From Hyphomicrobiales bacterium (lineage in GTDB: Bacteria; Pseudomonadota; Alphaproteobacteria; Rhizobiales; Rhizobiaceae), in contig UCLB01000001.1 in assembly GCA_900473205.1 (NCBI GenBank), positions 62,001-126,000 on the forward strand: a stretch of DNA of 64,000 nucleotides. Reading direction: 5' to 3'. Positions within the stretch are counted from its first letter, which is position 1; every line of letters begins with the position of its first letter. A program made the translations under genes and the position numbers. Shown piece by piece: positions 37,052 to 45,894 of this stretch. The notes below the pieces were generated by a model. It was not told the DNA's origin. It saw nothing but the letters and a program-made list of their open reading frames with translations, and did no database searches.

Positions 37052-37121
37052 TGCGGGCCTTATTGGAAAGAGGCCTATAAAGGGTCCGCAAATGCGCGCC
37101 CTTTAAGTAAGCGCTCTCACG

Positions 37122-38246
37122 TCATTTGGTAAAACGTTCGGGACGGAATGTCGCCAGAAGCGGATGGCGCTTGCCGGTCGCCATTTCATAAGCCGTCAAT
37201 TCCCCGACAATAAGTCCGAGGGTCGCACCGCTGTGGCTGAACGCAACGTGGCATCCCGGCAGATTGGGCAGCGCGCCGAGTACGGGATCTCCATCACCGG
37301 GTATCGGTTTACGTCCGGCTGCATAAGACGCCAACTCGAGCTTGGGATGACCAGACAGAACCTTGGAGGCCTCCGTCAACAGGCCATCAACGGTCGTCTG
37401 TGCCACCTCATAGGAACCGTCGGGTTGGGCCTCGACCTCATCGGCTGCCCAATCCGCATCGATAGCAAAGCCGCCATCGGGTGTCGGGCGCACTGCGACT
37501 CGAGGTGTGTTCAGCACCGCCTTCAAGGGGTGGTCGAAGGGCTTTGTCGTTAAAAGAAGGGCGACTGGGGTGCCGTCAACAATCGTTTCGCCAAGGTCCG
37601 CCGCCATGGCAGGAACCGCTGATCCGGTCGCGAGCAGCACCGCGTCAGCCAGACGGGATTTATCCGCTGTCGTCTTGACGCCAATAGCACGGCCATTTTC
37701 AACGAGAACATGGGCTTTGCCCTCGTCGGTTACGAGTATGCCGCCCTTCTTCGTAAACTCATTCATCAGCAAGGCTATGAGTGAAGGAAGGTCCACCCAG
37801 CCTTCGCCCGGGTTGAAGATTGCCGCCCCGCCGGTGATGGCCGTTGAATCGATGCCGGGTGTCGCATGGGCGACCTCAGAGGGCGCAAGATGCCTAGCAT
37901 CATAAGCGAGCGAGACTTCATGAGCATAGGCCGCTTCGATCTCGTTGCCTTTTCCTTCCGGGTCCCAAGTCAGGCCTCCGTTGAACTGAAGCCAGTCAAC
38001 CGGGCCAATTTGGCTCGACAATGTCCTGTAACGGTCTATCCCGGCCATCCGCAGCAAATGGTAAGGGTTGGAGCGCAAGCGTGCCGAATTCAACCATGAT
38101 AGGGAGCGCCCGGACGCACCGTTGCCAATTGGACCGTCGTTGATCAGGGTTACGGAGACGCCCCGTCGCAAAAGCTGCACGGCGGTTGAAACGCCGAAAA
38201 TGCCTGCGCCAATGATGACGGCGGAAGAGATTGTGTTCTCGGACAT
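37122..38246 (-). CDS. FAD-dependent amine/amino-acid oxidase (DAO family)
   Basis: 374 residues from the ATG at 38246; a GTG at 38261 is possible but has no spaced ribosome site. The dinucleotide site VIIGAGIFGVSTAVQLLRRG lies at the N-terminus and the C-terminal FAD segment is HVAFSHSGATLGLIVGELTAYE, both typical of the DadA/SoxB glycine-oxidase group. The gene follows the ABC transporter genes on the same strand, so it likely oxidises the imported amino acid or amine, producing the keto acid and hydrogen peroxide. Substrate unknown. Confidence 0.85.
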   Translation of the reverse strand: MSENTISSAVIIGAGIFGVSTAVQLLRRGVSVTLINDGPIGNGASGRSLSWLNSARLRSNPYHLLRMAGIDRYRTLSSQIGPVDWLQFNGGLTWDPEGKGNEIEAAYAHEVSLAYDARHLAPSEVAHATPGIDSTAITGGAAIFNPGEGWVDLPSLIALLMNEFTKKGGILVTDEGKAHVLVENGRAIGVKTTADKSRLADAVLLATGSAVPAMAADLGETIVDGTPVALLLTTKPFDHPLKAVLNTPRVAVRPTPDGGFAIDADWAADEVEAQPDGSYEVAQTTVDGLLTEASKVLSGHPKLELASYAAGRKPIPGDGDPVLGALPNLPGCHVAFSHSGATLGLIVGELTAYEMATGKRHPLLATFRPERFTK

Positions 38247-38312
38247 GAGATTGTCTTTCACTCAGTTTGTTTTGAAATTCGAACTTGGGGGCGATCCCCG
38301 TACATTGCTTCG

Positions 38313-39827
38313 TCACAGCACTTCGGCGAGGAAGCGTTGCAGGCGCGGGCTTTGTGGATCATTGAAGATGCGCTCTGGCGTGCCAGCTTCCACAACGCGG
38401 CCTTCGTCCATGAAGACCACCTGATCCGCCACGCGTCTGGCAAAACCCATCTCGTGCGTCACCACGACCATGGTCATGCCACGCCCGCCAAGATCAGCCA
38501 TGAGGTTGAGGACACCCTTCACCAATTCCGGGTCTAGTGCGCTGGTTACTTCGTCAAAAAGAATGACTTCAGGCTCCATTGCAAGCGCGCGGGCAATGGC
38601 CACGCGCTGCTGCTGGCCGCCGGACAGTCCGCCGGGGCGGTGATGTTGACGGCTGGCGAGACCCACGTCCGCAAGCCGCGCCTTGGCAATACGTTCTGCC
38701 TGCGCACGCGGCATACGCTTTATCTTCGTTAGCGACAGCATGACATTGTCGAGGGCCGTGTGATCTGGAAACAGGTTGAAATGCTGAAAGACCATGCCGA
38801 CACGACGGCGCAAGCGTTCTGGCTTCATTGCAAGGATGCTGTCGCCGTCAAGCAGAAGCGTCCCGCCCTTGGGTTCTACCAGCCGGTTGAGGCACCGCAA
38901 CAGGGTGGATTTGCCGGAGCCGGAAGGGCCGATGATGCAGGTAACGCTGCCCGCCTTTACTGTTAAGTCAACGCCTTTCAAGACGTCCAATTCACCATAG
39001 GCCATGGTTAGCCCAAGCACCTCGAGGCTTCCGCCCTTGAAGGACGTGCTTGTGTCTTTGGCCTGATTGGCCCGGTCGAGTTCCGAGACCTCTTCCAGTC
39101 CGCTTGTGATGGTGGTTGATTTCTGCTTGCCGATGCGCAGGCGCGTATCGATGGTGTTGACCAGATGTGTCAGCGGCACCGTGATGACCAGATAGAACAC
39201 CCCGGCCAGCAGCAATGGCGATAGGTTGCCAGTCACAACGGCCTGGTCCTGTCCTACGCGAAAAATCTCGCGTTCGGAGGCAAGGAGGCCAAGGAAGTAG
39301 ACAAGGCTCGAATCCTTGACGTTGCCAATGAACTGGTTGACCAGCGCAGGTAAAACCCGACGCACGCCTTGAGGCACGACGATGAGCCGCATGCCCTGCC
39401 CGTAGCTCATGCTAAGAGCCCGAGACGCTTCCATCTGTCCTCGATCCACGCTTTGGATGCCGGAGCGGAAAATCTCGCCAATATAAGCACCGGCAATGAG
39501 GCTCAGAGCCATAATCCCGAGTGGGTAGGGTGATGGCCCGAAAATATCTCTGCCGATACGGGCGAAACCCTGACCGATCAGCAGAATGGTGACGATGGCT
39601 GGCAGCCCCCGGAAAACATCCGTGTATATGCGTGCGGGAATGCGCAGCCACGGCGAGCGTGAGATGCCCATGATCGCCAGGATCATACCGATGACGACAC
39701 CAAAGACCGTGGATGCGAACGCAAGGATCAAAGTGTTCTTGAGACCAACCCTGATCATCGCCGGCAGAACCTCCGCCATCGCATTCCAGTCGAAAAAGCT
39801 CCGGCTGATATTATCGAACCAGTTCAT
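38313..39827 (-). CDS. Amino-acid ABC transporter, permease-ATPase fusion
   Basis: 504 residues. Residues 1-220 are a HisM/GlnP-type permease ([18 protein letters not shown], and the EAA loop around [28 protein letters not shown]). After a short linker, residues 255-504 are a full HisP-type ATPase: Walker [10 protein letters not shown], signature [15 protein letters not shown], Walker [13 protein letters not shown], switch histidine in VVTHE. The two parts are normally separate genes. With only one permease type, two fused chains would form the complete transporter. The binding-protein gene lies upstream. Confidence 0.93.
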   Translation of the reverse strand: MNWFDNISRSFFDWNAMAEVLPAMIRVGLKNTLILAFASTVFGVVIGMILAIMGISRSPWLRIPARIYTDVFRGLPAIVTILLIGQGFARIGRDIFGPSPYPLGIMALSLIAGAYIGEIFRSGIQSVDRGQMEASRALSMSYGQGMRLIVVPQGVRRVLPALVNQFIGNVKDSSLVYFLGLLASEREIFRVGQDQAVVTGNLSPLLLAGVFYLVITVPLTHLVNTIDTRLRIGKQKSTTITSGLEEVSELDRANQAKDTSTSFKGGSLEVLGLTMAYGELDVLKGVDLTVKAGSVTCIIGPSGSGKSTLLRCLNRLVEPKGGTLLLDGDSILAMKPERLRRRVGMVFQHFNLFPDHTALDNVMLSLTKIKRMPRAQAERIAKARLADVGLASRQHHRPGGLSGGQQQRVAIARALAMEPEVILFDEVTSALDPELVKGVLNLMADLGGRGMTMVVVTHEMGFARRVADQVVFMDEGRVVEAGTPERIFNDPQSPRLQRFLAEVL

Positions 39828-39893
39828 ATGGTCTTCCTTGGAAGTTTATTATTGGGGGGCAAGGTGGAGAACCAGTCTGCCGCTCAAGCCAGC

Positions 39894-39924
39894 GTCGGGA
39901 AACCCGACCGCAATGCGGTCGGGT
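39894..39924 (-). promoter_or_regulatory. Alternative hairpins between binding-protein and permease genes
   Basis: ACCCGACCGC/GCGGTCGGGT (39902-39911, 39915-39924; 10-bp arms, AAT loop) overlaps a second possible stem GTCGGG/CCCGAC (39894-39899, 39903-39908). The position just after the binding-protein stop fits the common arrangement in which a hairpin stabilises the abundant binding-protein mRNA and reduces readthrough into the transporter gene. Confidence 0.6.
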
Positions 39925-39931
39925 CCGTATG

Positions 39932-40771
39932 CTACTTCTTGGGAAGATAAGCGTCCGGCATTGGCGAACCTGGGAACCACTTCTCGTACAGGGTTTTCCA
40001 GGTGCCATCCTGCATGGCATCGTGCAGCCCCTTATTCAGAGCCGTGCGCAAGCCATCATTACCCTTGCGGATAACGAAGCCAGCAGGCGCGTCGAAGCTG
40101 GGAATGTTAATAGTGATTTTGAGTGCGGAATAACGGGTCGTGTAGTCCTTCGCGGCTTCGTAATCGAGAAAGTGACCGTCGATGGTTCCGTTGTTCAGGC
40201 CTGAGATTGCAGAATTGTTGTCGGGAAATTTGACAAGGTCTGTGCCGGTAAAGTTCTTTTCGGCATAGATTTCCTGCAATGTGCCTTGCACAACGCCGAG
40301 GCGCTTTCCCTTCAGCGCATCAGCATTGGTAATCTCGGCGTCCGGCGTGACTACCGAGAGATAACCGGCAAGATAACCATCAGAAAAATCGACCGTCTGC
40401 TTTCGCTTTTCGGTGGTGCCGATGGCAGCCACGGCGACATCGAAGCGGCCATTGGCAACCGATGGCATGAGAGCGGAAAACTCTTGGCCTGTAAAGATCA
40501 CCTGATCCTTCTTGAAACCCATCCGATCTGCAACGTTCAGAAACAGTTCGATGTCGAAGCCCGTGAAATTGCCGTCCGCTGTCGTGAAGGTGTAGGGCTT
40601 TGAATCGCCCATCGTGCCAACGCTGATCGTTTGCGGGTCGATCAATCCATACGGATTGTCGGCGGCCTTTGCGGTGATGGTGAGACCGCCGGACAGCGCG
40701 AGGCCAAAGGCCAGCGCCGCACTACGCATCCGGGCTGAAAATGAGAGCTTTGTCATAGCAGAAATCGTCAT
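39932..40771 (-). CDS. Periplasmic amino-acid binding protein (family 3)
   Basis: 279 residues with signal peptide ([24 protein letters not shown]). The mature protein shows [26 protein letters not shown] and [15 protein letters not shown], the usual polar-amino-acid binding-protein features. GGAG stands 6 bp before the start. It delivers substrate to the fused permease-ATPase encoded next. The divergent LacI gene with two operator-like palindromes in between suggests substrate-controlled expression. Confidence 0.92.
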   Translation of the reverse strand: MTISAMTKLSFSARMRSAALAFGLALSGGLTITAKAADNPYGLIDPQTISVGTMGDSKPYTFTTADGNFTGFDIELFLNVADRMGFKKDQVIFTGQEFSALMPSVANGRFDVAVAAIGTTEKRKQTVDFSDGYLAGYLSVVTPDAEITNADALKGKRLGVVQGTLQEIYAEKNFTGTDLVKFPDNNSAISGLNNGTIDGHFLDYEAAKDYTTRYSALKITINIPSFDAPAGFVIRKGNDGLRTALNKGLHDAMQDGTWKTLYEKWFPGSPMPDAYLPKK

Positions 40772-40894
40772 TTTGTTCTCCGTCTCTGTTGGTTGTTATT
40801 GGATTTGGTTTGCAAGAACGGGCGCAGGCTCCAGTAGGGACAGTTATCTCCACATTGCTCTGCTCTGTTAGAACCAATCTCTTCTATTTTAGTA

Positions 40895-40930
40895 TGAGAC
40901 CGCTCTCTTTCCTCTTTGAGACCGGTCTCA
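40895..40930. promoter_or_regulatory. Two LacI-type operators in the divergent intergenic region
   Basis: TGAGACCGGTCTCA (40917-40930) is a perfect 14-bp palindrome with the central CG typical of LacI-family sites. TGAGACCGCTCTCT (40895-40908) matches it at 12 of 14 bases. Their centres are 22 bp apart, two helical turns, and both lie between the binding-protein gene and lacI-type gene, which they probably control. Confidence 0.75.
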
Positions 40931-40995
40931 TATTTACTTGACGATTGTTATATTCGAGTTGACCGCCCGTCAATATCTCTTGTAAAGCTTGGCGC

Positions 40996-42090
40996 ATGAA
41001 AGAATCTCAGCCGAAAAATTCAGCCGCGACGGTGGCTGATGTTGCGCGTTCTGCCGGCGTGTCCAAGGCCACGGCTGCCCGCGTCCTAGGTGGATATGGA
41101 ACAGTCAGCGAAAAGGTGCGCGACGCCGTAAAACGGGCTGCCAAGGCGTTGGATTACAGGCCCAACGAACTGGCACGCAGCATGACGACCGGGCGGTCTG
41201 GCACTATTGGCGTGGTGGTTGGCGATATTGAAAACCCGTTCTTTGGGTCGGCGGTGAGAGGAATATCGGACGCCGCGCGTGCCGCAGGCTTCAACGTCGT
41301 CCTCGCGAATTCCGGAGAGGATATCGATGTCGAGCGTGCCGCAATCAAAACCCTTGTCGCAAAGCGCGTCGATGGATTGATCGTTTCACCAGCGCGTGAA
41401 AACGAAGTCGGCCACCTTCAAGACATCAGCCGCGCTGGGCGTCCGCTCGTCCTCCTGGATCGCGCGATTGCAACGCTTGATGTGGACAGCGTAGCGGCAG
41501 ATGATCGGGAGGCAGCGGAAGCCGTCACGCGACTGCTGGTCACCCGCGGTCATCGCCATATCGCTTATGTCACGGCCTGCGATACGCCAACGCATCTCTA
41601 CGAGCGCCCCAGCGACATCCTGACAGCGTCCGTTCGCGAACGTATTGAAGGATTTCTTCATGTTGGTGAGGAAGAGGGGATAGCCGATATGCCGCAATGG
41701 GTTCGGCTGGGTGCAACGACGCCCGAAGCGACCCGTCGACTGACGCTCGGTTTATTGAACGCAAAGACGCCGCCCAGTGCGATTATCGCGTCCGATAGTC
41801 TCATTGCCTTGGAAATATTCAAGATAGCTCGCGAACTTGGCATTGCCATTCCGCACACGCTGTCGCTCATGACCTTTCATGATGCCGCCTGGACGGCGGT
41901 GACGACACCACCTGTGACTGTCGTTCGTCAGCCTGTCTACGAACTGGGTGAAGCGGCTGCCCGAATGCTGATCGAGCGTTTGAATGGCGAAGAGTGTCCG
42001 GCGCGGCGCGTCGTCATCCCAACCCAGCTGATCGAGCGAGGGTCCATCGCAGACCTTGCACGAGGCAAAGCTCGAAAACTCATTGGTTGA
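40996..42090 (+). CDS. LacI-family transcriptional regulator
   Basis: 364 residues. The DNA-binding head TVADVARSAGVSKATAARVLGGYGTVSEKVRDAV and hinge YRPNELARSMTTGRSGTIGVVV are canonical, followed by a periplasmic-binding-protein-like effector domain. It faces away from the amino-acid transporter operon and probably represses it until ligand binds. The sulfur-gene operon ends 3 bp after its stop on the other strand, so no terminator space is left. Confidence 0.93.
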   Translation: MKESQPKNSAATVADVARSAGVSKATAARVLGGYGTVSEKVRDAVKRAAKALDYRPNELARSMTTGRSGTIGVVVGDIENPFFGSAVRGISDAARAAGFNVVLANSGEDIDVERAAIKTLVAKRVDGLIVSPARENEVGHLQDISRAGRPLVLLDRAIATLDVDSVAADDREAAEAVTRLLVTRGHRHIAYVTACDTPTHLYERPSDILTASVRERIEGFLHVGEEEGIADMPQWVRLGATTPEATRRLTLGLLNAKTPPSAIIASDSLIALEIFKIARELGIAIPHTLSLMTFHDAAWTAVTTPPVTVVRQPVYELGEAAARMLIERLNGEECPARRVVIPTQLIERGSIADLARGKARKLIG

Positions 42091-42092
42091 CG

Positions 42093-43400
42093 CTAGTTGG
42101 GATAAGGAAGTCCATACCGGTCTCTTATCGTCCGCCCCTCATATTCCCGCGGATATACGCCTCTATCCTGCAAAATTGGCACGACCTGATCCACGAATTC
42201 GATGATGTCATCCGGCGCGCGTGGAGGCTGGAGGGTATAGCCATCTACGGTTCCGTCCTGCCATAGATCGATGATGCCATCTGCTACCTCTTCGGGGGTG
42301 CCCAATATCAGGCGGTGATGTCCCTCGGAGCGTCGTACGACTTGGCGGGCCGTCAGCCGCTCATGGGTCAGGAGATCGGAGAGGCCGAGTCCCATCCCGA
42401 CTGCCCATTGGCGGTTCTGGTCCGGTATGAATTCTTCGGCATTCAGTACGGCATCCGGGTCGAAGCGGTCCGGATCGAGGCCATTTTCTTTGATGAAGCG
42501 GGCGATTAGTCCATCTTCAGAACCCGTGCCGCTGAAGAGTTCGTGTTTTCTCAAGGCCTCCTCGCGGGTTTTACCTAAAATAACGACAAGGCCGGGGACG
42601 ATGCGGATGCCGGAGGGATTGCGACCGAAGGCGGTCGCGCGGTCTCGCACTTTCTTGCCGAAAGCCTGCCCGGCGGGCCGTGAGAGAATGTTGCAATAGA
42701 TGATTTCGCCATGGCGGGCGGCCAGATCAATGCCACTTTCCGACGCGCCTGCTTGGGCGATGACAGGGTGGCCTTGCGGTCCGCGCGGCACGTTGAGCGG
42801 ACCTTTGATGGTGAAGAATTCGCCTTCATGCTCGATGGCTTGTGCGCTCGTCGCGTCCCAGAACCGGTCCTCGGGCACGTTTTGTTCTCGTCGCTCATCC
42901 CAACTGGACCAGAGTTTTTTGGCGACGTCCAAAAATTCCGTGGCCTTCGCGTAACGCTCGCTGCGCGGTGGCAACGGTTCATTGCCAAAATTGGCTGCGA
43001 CATTTGGATTGAAGGAAGACACAACATTGATGATCAGGCGACCACCCGAGACGATGTCGATGGACTGCGTCCGTCTCGCCAGATTGTAAGGGGAGTTATA
43101 GGTGGAGGAAATTGTCGCCACGAAACCGATGTCTGGCACTTGGGCCGCAAGGGATGTGGACAGGATCAGCGGGTCGATGGTGTGAAAGGGCCGGCTGAGC
43201 GGATCGGTGAGAAGTGCTGGATGATCCGACAAAAACACCGCATCGAACCGGCCCCGATGAGCGATTTCCGTCAGGCGGCGATAATAGTCGATATCATTGA
43301 TGTCATGCCGGGTGCCGGTGCGGTATTTCCAGGCATTGGGGAGATAGCCGGTAGTGTTGATACCAACGTTCAGGTTCAGCCGGCGTTGAGGTTTGCTCAT
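42093..43400 (-). CDS. FMN-dependent monooxygenase of the DszA/NtaA/SnaA group
   Basis: 435 residues, luciferase-like fold. Family segments are GRFDAVFLSDHPAL, DIGFVATISSTYNSPYNLARRTQSIDIVSGGRLIINVVSS, the RYAKATEFLDVAKKLW helix and GPLNVPRGPQGHPVIAQAGASESG. Members use FMNH2 and oxygen to cleave C-S or C-N bonds (sulfones, nitrilotriacetate, S-alkyl cysteines). The start overlaps the stop of the DszC-like gene by 4 bp, so the two act together as in dszA/dszC. It is the last gene of a four-gene operon. Needs a reductase such as the nitroreductase-like or NmrA-like neighbours, or one elsewhere. Confidence 0.88.
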   Translation of the reverse strand: MSKPQRRLNLNVGINTTGYLPNAWKYRTGTRHDINDIDYYRRLTEIAHRGRFDAVFLSDHPALLTDPLSRPFHTIDPLILSTSLAAQVPDIGFVATISSTYNSPYNLARRTQSIDIVSGGRLIINVVSSFNPNVAANFGNEPLPPRSERYAKATEFLDVAKKLWSSWDERREQNVPEDRFWDATSAQAIEHEGEFFTIKGPLNVPRGPQGHPVIAQAGASESGIDLAARHGEIIYCNILSRPAGQAFGKKVRDRATAFGRNPSGIRIVPGLVVILGKTREEALRKHELFSGTGSEDGLIARFIKENGLDPDRFDPDAVLNAEEFIPDQNRQWAVGMGLGLSDLLTHERLTARQVVRRSEGHHRLILGTPEEVADGIIDLWQDGTVDGYTLQPPRAPDDIIEFVDQVVPILQDRGVYPREYEGRTIRDRYGLPYPN

Positions 43401-44650
43401 GCGTTTGTTTTTTCTTTGTCTGTCTGCACCGCTACCCCGACGCCACCATTGGCTGGCGGAGAGACACCGTTGACGGCGAAATCGCCGACGATCCGGTCGT
43501 GGTAGATGCGTGGATTATGGGAGGTGATGGTGCGTGCGTTGCGCCAGTGACGATCAAGTCCATGGCTGCGTTTGGCCGAGGAGGCACCAAGGGCGTCGAA
43601 AAGTGTGGTGGAAGCTTCGAGTATTAGTTTGCTGACAACCGTCACGGATTGGCTGACCTCGATTTCCGCATTGCGGTTGGTAAAGGCGATCTGCTCTTCG
43701 TCGCCAGAAAGATTGGCGTCATATGCGGCTTGCAGCGCCTCCGCTGCCTTCAGCACGATGGCGCCCGCAGTATAGGCTGCACCCCGCACCTGACCGACGA
43801 CCTGAAGGATTTGCGGATCATCAGCATAGCGGCCCGCATTGCTACGCTGATAGACCCGCTTTCGATCCGCCACCAGGCGCGCGAGATCCGAGGCCGCAGC
43901 GCGGCCAATGCCGGCAAGCGATGCCAGATGAACGAGTTGGAAAAATCCGCCGGAGTAGCTGAAACGAAGCGCGCTGGGTTTGATCAGTTCATCTGCGATA
44001 GCCACATCGGTAAAACGCGCCGTGCCACTTGCCGTCAGCGCCTGCCCGAAGCCATCCCAATCGTTGACGATGTCAACGCCGGGCGCACGCGTCGGCACGA
44101 GTGCACCGATAGGCTGGCCATCTCCGTCCACGGCACCAAGCGTGATCCAGTCTGCGTAAAGGGAGCCAGTGGTGTAGTATTTTTCGCCATTCAGGCGCCA
44201 GCCACTTCCGTCACGGATCAATTGTGTCGAATAGGTCCCAAGCCGCGTGTCACCCAGTTCTGAGAAGCCGCTGCCGATGGTGTCGCCCTTTCCTAGCCGG
44301 GCAAGCCAGATGTCGCGCCATGCACTCGGCGGGGCGTTGAGCAGATCTTCGGTAAAACCGAAATGGCTGCGATAGGCATTGGTAAGGTTGGGATCGGCTT
44401 CAGCCAATTCGATGATTAGGCCGAATAGTTCGGGCAGGGTGAGACCGAGACCACCATGCTGTTCCGGCAGGCGCAGTTTGGAAAAGCTTGCCGCTTTCAA
44501 CGCTTCATATGCGTCGAAGCGAAGTTGCCTGTCGAGATCGCGCGCCACCGTATCGGTGGCAATCTGCGCGAAAATCGGACGAAACCGGTTTGCAAATGTT
44601 TCATAGCGTTTGCTGGGTGGGGAGCCCCAGGCGTGCAGGGTGTCGGTCAT
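43397..44650 (-). CDS. Acyl-CoA-dehydrogenase-fold monooxygenase (SfnB/DszC type)
   Basis: 417 residues. It has the acyl-CoA dehydrogenase fold (LRLPEQHGGLGLTLPELFGLI; GWRLNGEKYYTTGSLYADW), but the C-terminal motif HGLDRHWRNARTITSHNP is that of DszC/SfnB flavin monooxygenases, with the catalytic-type histidine. DszC oxidises thioether sulfur to sulfoxide and sulfone with FMNH2. Coupled by a 4-bp overlap to the DszA-like gene downstream. A paralogue lies at 59.6-60.9 kb. Real substrate unknown. Confidence 0.85.
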   Translation of the reverse strand: MTDTLHAWGSPPSKRYETFANRFRPIFAQIATDTVARDLDRQLRFDAYEALKAASFSKLRLPEQHGGLGLTLPELFGLIIELAEADPNLTNAYRSHFGFTEDLLNAPPSAWRDIWLARLGKGDTIGSGFSELGDTRLGTYSTQLIRDGSGWRLNGEKYYTTGSLYADWITLGAVDGDGQPIGALVPTRAPGVDIVNDWDGFGQALTASGTARFTDVAIADELIKPSALRFSYSGGFFQLVHLASLAGIGRAAASDLARLVADRKRVYQRSNAGRYADDPQILQVVGQVRGAAYTAGAIVLKAAEALQAAYDANLSGDEEQIAFTNRNAEIEVSQSVTVVSKLILEASTTLFDALGASSAKRSHGLDRHWRNARTITSHNPRIYHDRIVGDFAVNGVSPPANGGVGVAVQTDKEKTNA

Positions 44651-44782
44651 CCATTAAATCCTGTGCGCGGAAGCATCCGGGCAATATCCATGATGGTAGC
44701 AGCCGGGATTCCGGCTGCGAGTTAAAAATCCTTGGCCCGGGAGAAAGAAAAACTTGCGGAGCCTGCAGGTAGATGTCGTGGC

Positions 44783-45871
44783 TCAGGCGGCGGCCTGTGC
44801 ACTTTGCTCGAAATCATGGAGGTGAAGCGCGATCTCAAAACCACGCCGTTTCAGCCAGTGCGCAACTATGCGTGCACGCGCTCCCAAAAGGTCATCAACG
44901 AGAATGACCCGTGCCCCGCGCACCGCAATGCTGCGGTAGGCAACGCCAAGCAGTTGGCCGCCTTCCGATGAAATCGAGCCCGGCAGATGCGACGCCGCGA
45001 ACTCTTCTGGGGTGCGAACGTCGAGGAAATAAGTCGTCCGGTCGTTATCCGCCAACCAGCGTTCGACGGTGACACTGTCGATGAAGGTGAGGTCATCCTC
45101 GCTCGAGAGGGTTTCGAGACGAGACTGTGCAAATCGCTTTGCTGCCGGACTTGCAGGCGGGTAGATGCCCGATCGGCCCGTCTCCAGTTCAAAGCCATCG
45201 TCCGTCCAGCCGCGCGTTCCATCATGCAGGTAGCTGACGCTGTTTTCGATGCCTGCATTGATCAAGGTCTGTGCGCCAAGGATTGCGCGGGGGAGCCCAG
45301 CGCAGGACACCACGATCTTCGTTTCCGCGGAGGGAACGAGGTCTGCAAAACGCAGCAACAGTTCCGCGCCCGGTACGTTGATAGCGCCGGGAACATGCGC
45401 CTTTTCATATTCAGGCGTGGTGCGGGTGTCGATAACAAGGACGTCTTCTTCAGCGTCCTTCCATGCCTTGAGTTCACGGGCAAAGATAACGGGCGTATTC
45501 TTTTCCGCGCGCACCTTCTGCACGAAAGGAACGCCGGGAATGTCAAAGGTTGGGAGCTTGTCCAAACCGGCTTCGATCCATGCAGGTATACCGCCATCAA
45601 GAAAATGGATGTTGCTCCAACCGTTTGCTTTCAGCTGTTCAGCCGTGTGGTGGCCAATGTCCGTGCCATCATCCACCAGCACTGTGCGAACGGATCGGCG
45701 CGGAACGAAACGATCAAGCTCGGCATCCAGCCTGTCGGCGGGCAGATTGGTCGCAAACAGTGGTGAGGCATAGCCGACAACGTCCGTGGGCCGGATATCG
45801 ATAACGGCCAGTTCCTGGCTGTCGCCAAGCCAGTTGACGAGCGTGTTCTTGCTGATGGAGTGTTCTGACAT
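44783..45871 (-). CDS. Triple-rhodanese-domain sulfurtransferase
   Basis: 362 residues from the ATG at 45871 (AAGGAG 6 bp upstream). Three rhodanese-like domains: about 10-105, 125-235 and 255-355. Only the middle one has the catalytic cysteine (C190 in VVSCAGLPRAI); the equivalent loops are VLVDD (64-68) and ILVDD (323-327) in the outer domains, so they are catalytically dead and perhaps structural. The enzyme would transfer sulfane sulfur, for example from thiosulfate. It stands between a binding protein (23 bp upstream) and the DszC-like gene, 132 bp downstream. Confidence 0.88.
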   Translation of the reverse strand: MSEHSISKNTLVNWLGDSQELAVIDIRPTDVVGYASPLFATNLPADRLDAELDRFVPRRSVRTVLVDDGTDIGHHTAEQLKANGWSNIHFLDGGIPAWIEAGLDKLPTFDIPGVPFVQKVRAEKNTPVIFARELKAWKDAEEDVLVIDTRTTPEYEKAHVPGAINVPGAELLLRFADLVPSAETKIVVSCAGLPRAILGAQTLINAGIENSVSYLHDGTRGWTDDGFELETGRSGIYPPASPAAKRFAQSRLETLSSEDDLTFIDSVTVERWLADNDRTTYFLDVRTPEEFAASHLPGSISSEGGQLLGVAYRSIAVRGARVILVDDLLGARARIVAHWLKRRGFEIALHLHDFEQSAQAAA

Positions 45872-45894
45872 GCTGATCTCCTTGGGTAATGTGA

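Noticed and set aside
43397-44650. Ordinary acyl-CoA dehydrogenase of fatty-acid breakdown
   Set aside because: The C-terminal R-HWRNARTITSHNP motif and the neighbouring flavin monooxygenase genes indicate the SfnB/DszC monooxygenase branch.
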